Shown here one piece after another: positions 13,827 to 14,278 of a stretch of 14,278 nucleotides of DNA (its first letter is position 1; every line of letters starts with the position of its first letter). Origin of the DNA: CAYGHG01 sp964349515 (GTDB lineage: Bacteria > Oederibacteriota > PGYV01 > CAYGHG01). The stretch lies in contig CAYGHG010000065.1 in NCBI GenBank assembly GCA_964349515.1, positions 1 to 14,278 of the forward strand, read 5' to 3'. Position numbers and translations under genes: made by a program. Under the pieces are notes generated by a model. That model worked only from the letters and a program-made list of their open reading frames with translations. It made no database searches and was not told where the DNA came from.

Positions 13827-14030
13827 GTATTTGTTTTAGTATAGTTTATAGCCGCTTTTTCAACACACTTTTAAGCGGCAAAGAGGTAGCAACAGACACA
13901 TCTTTGCTTTTTGTTTCTCTACTCTGCCTTTGTCTATTTTACAGCGCAGCGTAGGGAAAGAACCTATTTTTGAACCACGTTCTTTCAGCTTTGAACTGTA
14001 CAATCGTCTTTACTGTATCTGTCATTATGC
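13827..14030. other. Gene-free spacer downstream of the partial gene
   Basis: No recognised gene or site is present. A seven-pair stem (GCCGCTT 13851-13857 with AAGCGGC 13873-13879, 15-base loop) could fold, but no T-run follows on the minus strand. A 28-codon minus-strand frame (14025-13939) has no support beyond being open. Confidence 0.5.
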
Positions 14031-14278
14031 CTACTGCCTTATTTTTTTCACATATAAACCGTTATCAGGACAGCCATTGTATATAGCTCGTACATAAGCA
14101 TAATACAGGTAATCCCCGTACCCTGCCATAGCGAACTCCCAGGACCACTGGATATAGTTTCCGTCAAAAATAGATATCCACTCATTCTTACCAAAATCAT
14201 ACTTCATGATTCTGGGGATATTGGGGCTGTAGTAGAAGTTATCCCAGATTTCGCCGGTGTAGAAAGTATTTTTAAAAT
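14031..14278 (-). CDS. C-terminal fragment of an unrecognised protein (5' end outside the window)
   Basis: A minus-strand frame stays open from the right edge of the window through 81 codons to a TAG at 14031-14033. The peptide is rich in aromatic residues (WDNFYYSPN, NEWISIFDGNYIQW, YGDYLYYAYVRAIYNG) and ends KKIRQ. The composition looks like real protein, and like the last strands of an exported beta-rich or propeller-type domain, but I do not recognise a family. The beginning lies beyond 14278, so length and signal peptide cannot be judged. Its relation to the kinase operon is same strand, upstream, separated by 327 bases and a strong promoter; it is probably a separate transcription unit. 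Confidence 0.65.
   Translation of the reverse strand, partial: FKNTFYTGEIWDNFYYSPNIPRIMKYDFGKNEWISIFDGNYIQWSWEFAMAGYGDYLYYAYVRAIYNGCPDNGLYVKKIRQ

Noticed and set aside
13851..13879. Rho-independent terminator for the partial right-edge gene
   Set aside because: The seven-pair stem has a 15-base loop and no T-tract on the minus strand, and it lies about 150 bases from the stop codon.
13939..14025. 28-codon minus-strand small ORF after the partial gene
   Set aside because: It has no clear ribosome site and no homology I can recognise. Short open frames of this length are expected by chance.

Overview
The window (14,278 bases, with one 100-N scaffold gap) reads as chromosomal DNA of an uncultivated Gram-negative (diderm) bacterium. 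The evidence is a PorV/PorQ-family outer-membrane protein, exported proteins with Sec signal peptides, and a secreted Thr/Pro-rich protein ending in a type IX-like sorting domain. This gene repertoire (two DUF2723 membrane proteins, TPR tails, T-x-T-x linkers, YPNP-type C-terminal domains) recalls candidate phyla such as Goldbacteria, Omnitrophica or Elusimicrobia-like lineages. That placement is inference from gene style and not a measured phylogeny.

Layout from left to right: (1) 1-404 has no gene; it holds an 18-bp tandem array and a pair of inverted hairpin repeats. (2) 405-1871 (-) encodes an exported pentein-fold deiminase-like protein, preceded by a good promoter and an intrinsic terminator placed between promoter and start codon. 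(3) 1988-2351 is a repeat-rich spacer containing the scaffold gap. (4) 2352-3341 (-) is nagA, N-acetylglucosamine-6-phosphate deacetylase, probably transcribed as a leaderless mRNA. (5) 3369-3673 holds a 7-bp tandem array followed by a nine-copy 18-bp array. (6) 3763-4281 and 4292-5233 (+) form a two-gene operon: a small secreted protein (signal peptide, Thr-alternating linker, sorting-like domain) and a PorV-like outer-membrane protein. (7) 5234-5395 is heptad-repeat DNA between convergent operons. (8) 13703 down to 5384 (-) is a five-gene operon with overlapping genes: ROK sugar kinase, Wzy/WaaL-type membrane protein with TPRs, DUF2723, DUF2723 with TPRs, and a sigma-54 activator. (9) 14031-14278 (-) is the C-terminal end of an unrecognised gene that continues past the window.

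The most coherent reading is a cell-surface theme. The left-hand operon pairs a possible type IX secretion cargo with a possible PorV shuttle. The right-hand operon encodes GT-C-like membrane proteins whose family includes the protein O-mannosyltransferase TMEM260, together with an O-antigen ligase/O-oligosaccharyltransferase-like protein and a sugar kinase. I infer, without proof, that the operon glycosylates exported proteins and that Thr-rich linkers such as residues 21-80 of the small secreted protein are plausible targets.

The intergenic spaces carry three kinds of repeats. These are an 18-bp unit at three loci, a 7-bp unit at two loci, and a dispersed hairpin followed by a GGTTAGGGTGAGG-like tail at both ends of the window. 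The scaffold gap falls inside one of the 18-bp arrays.
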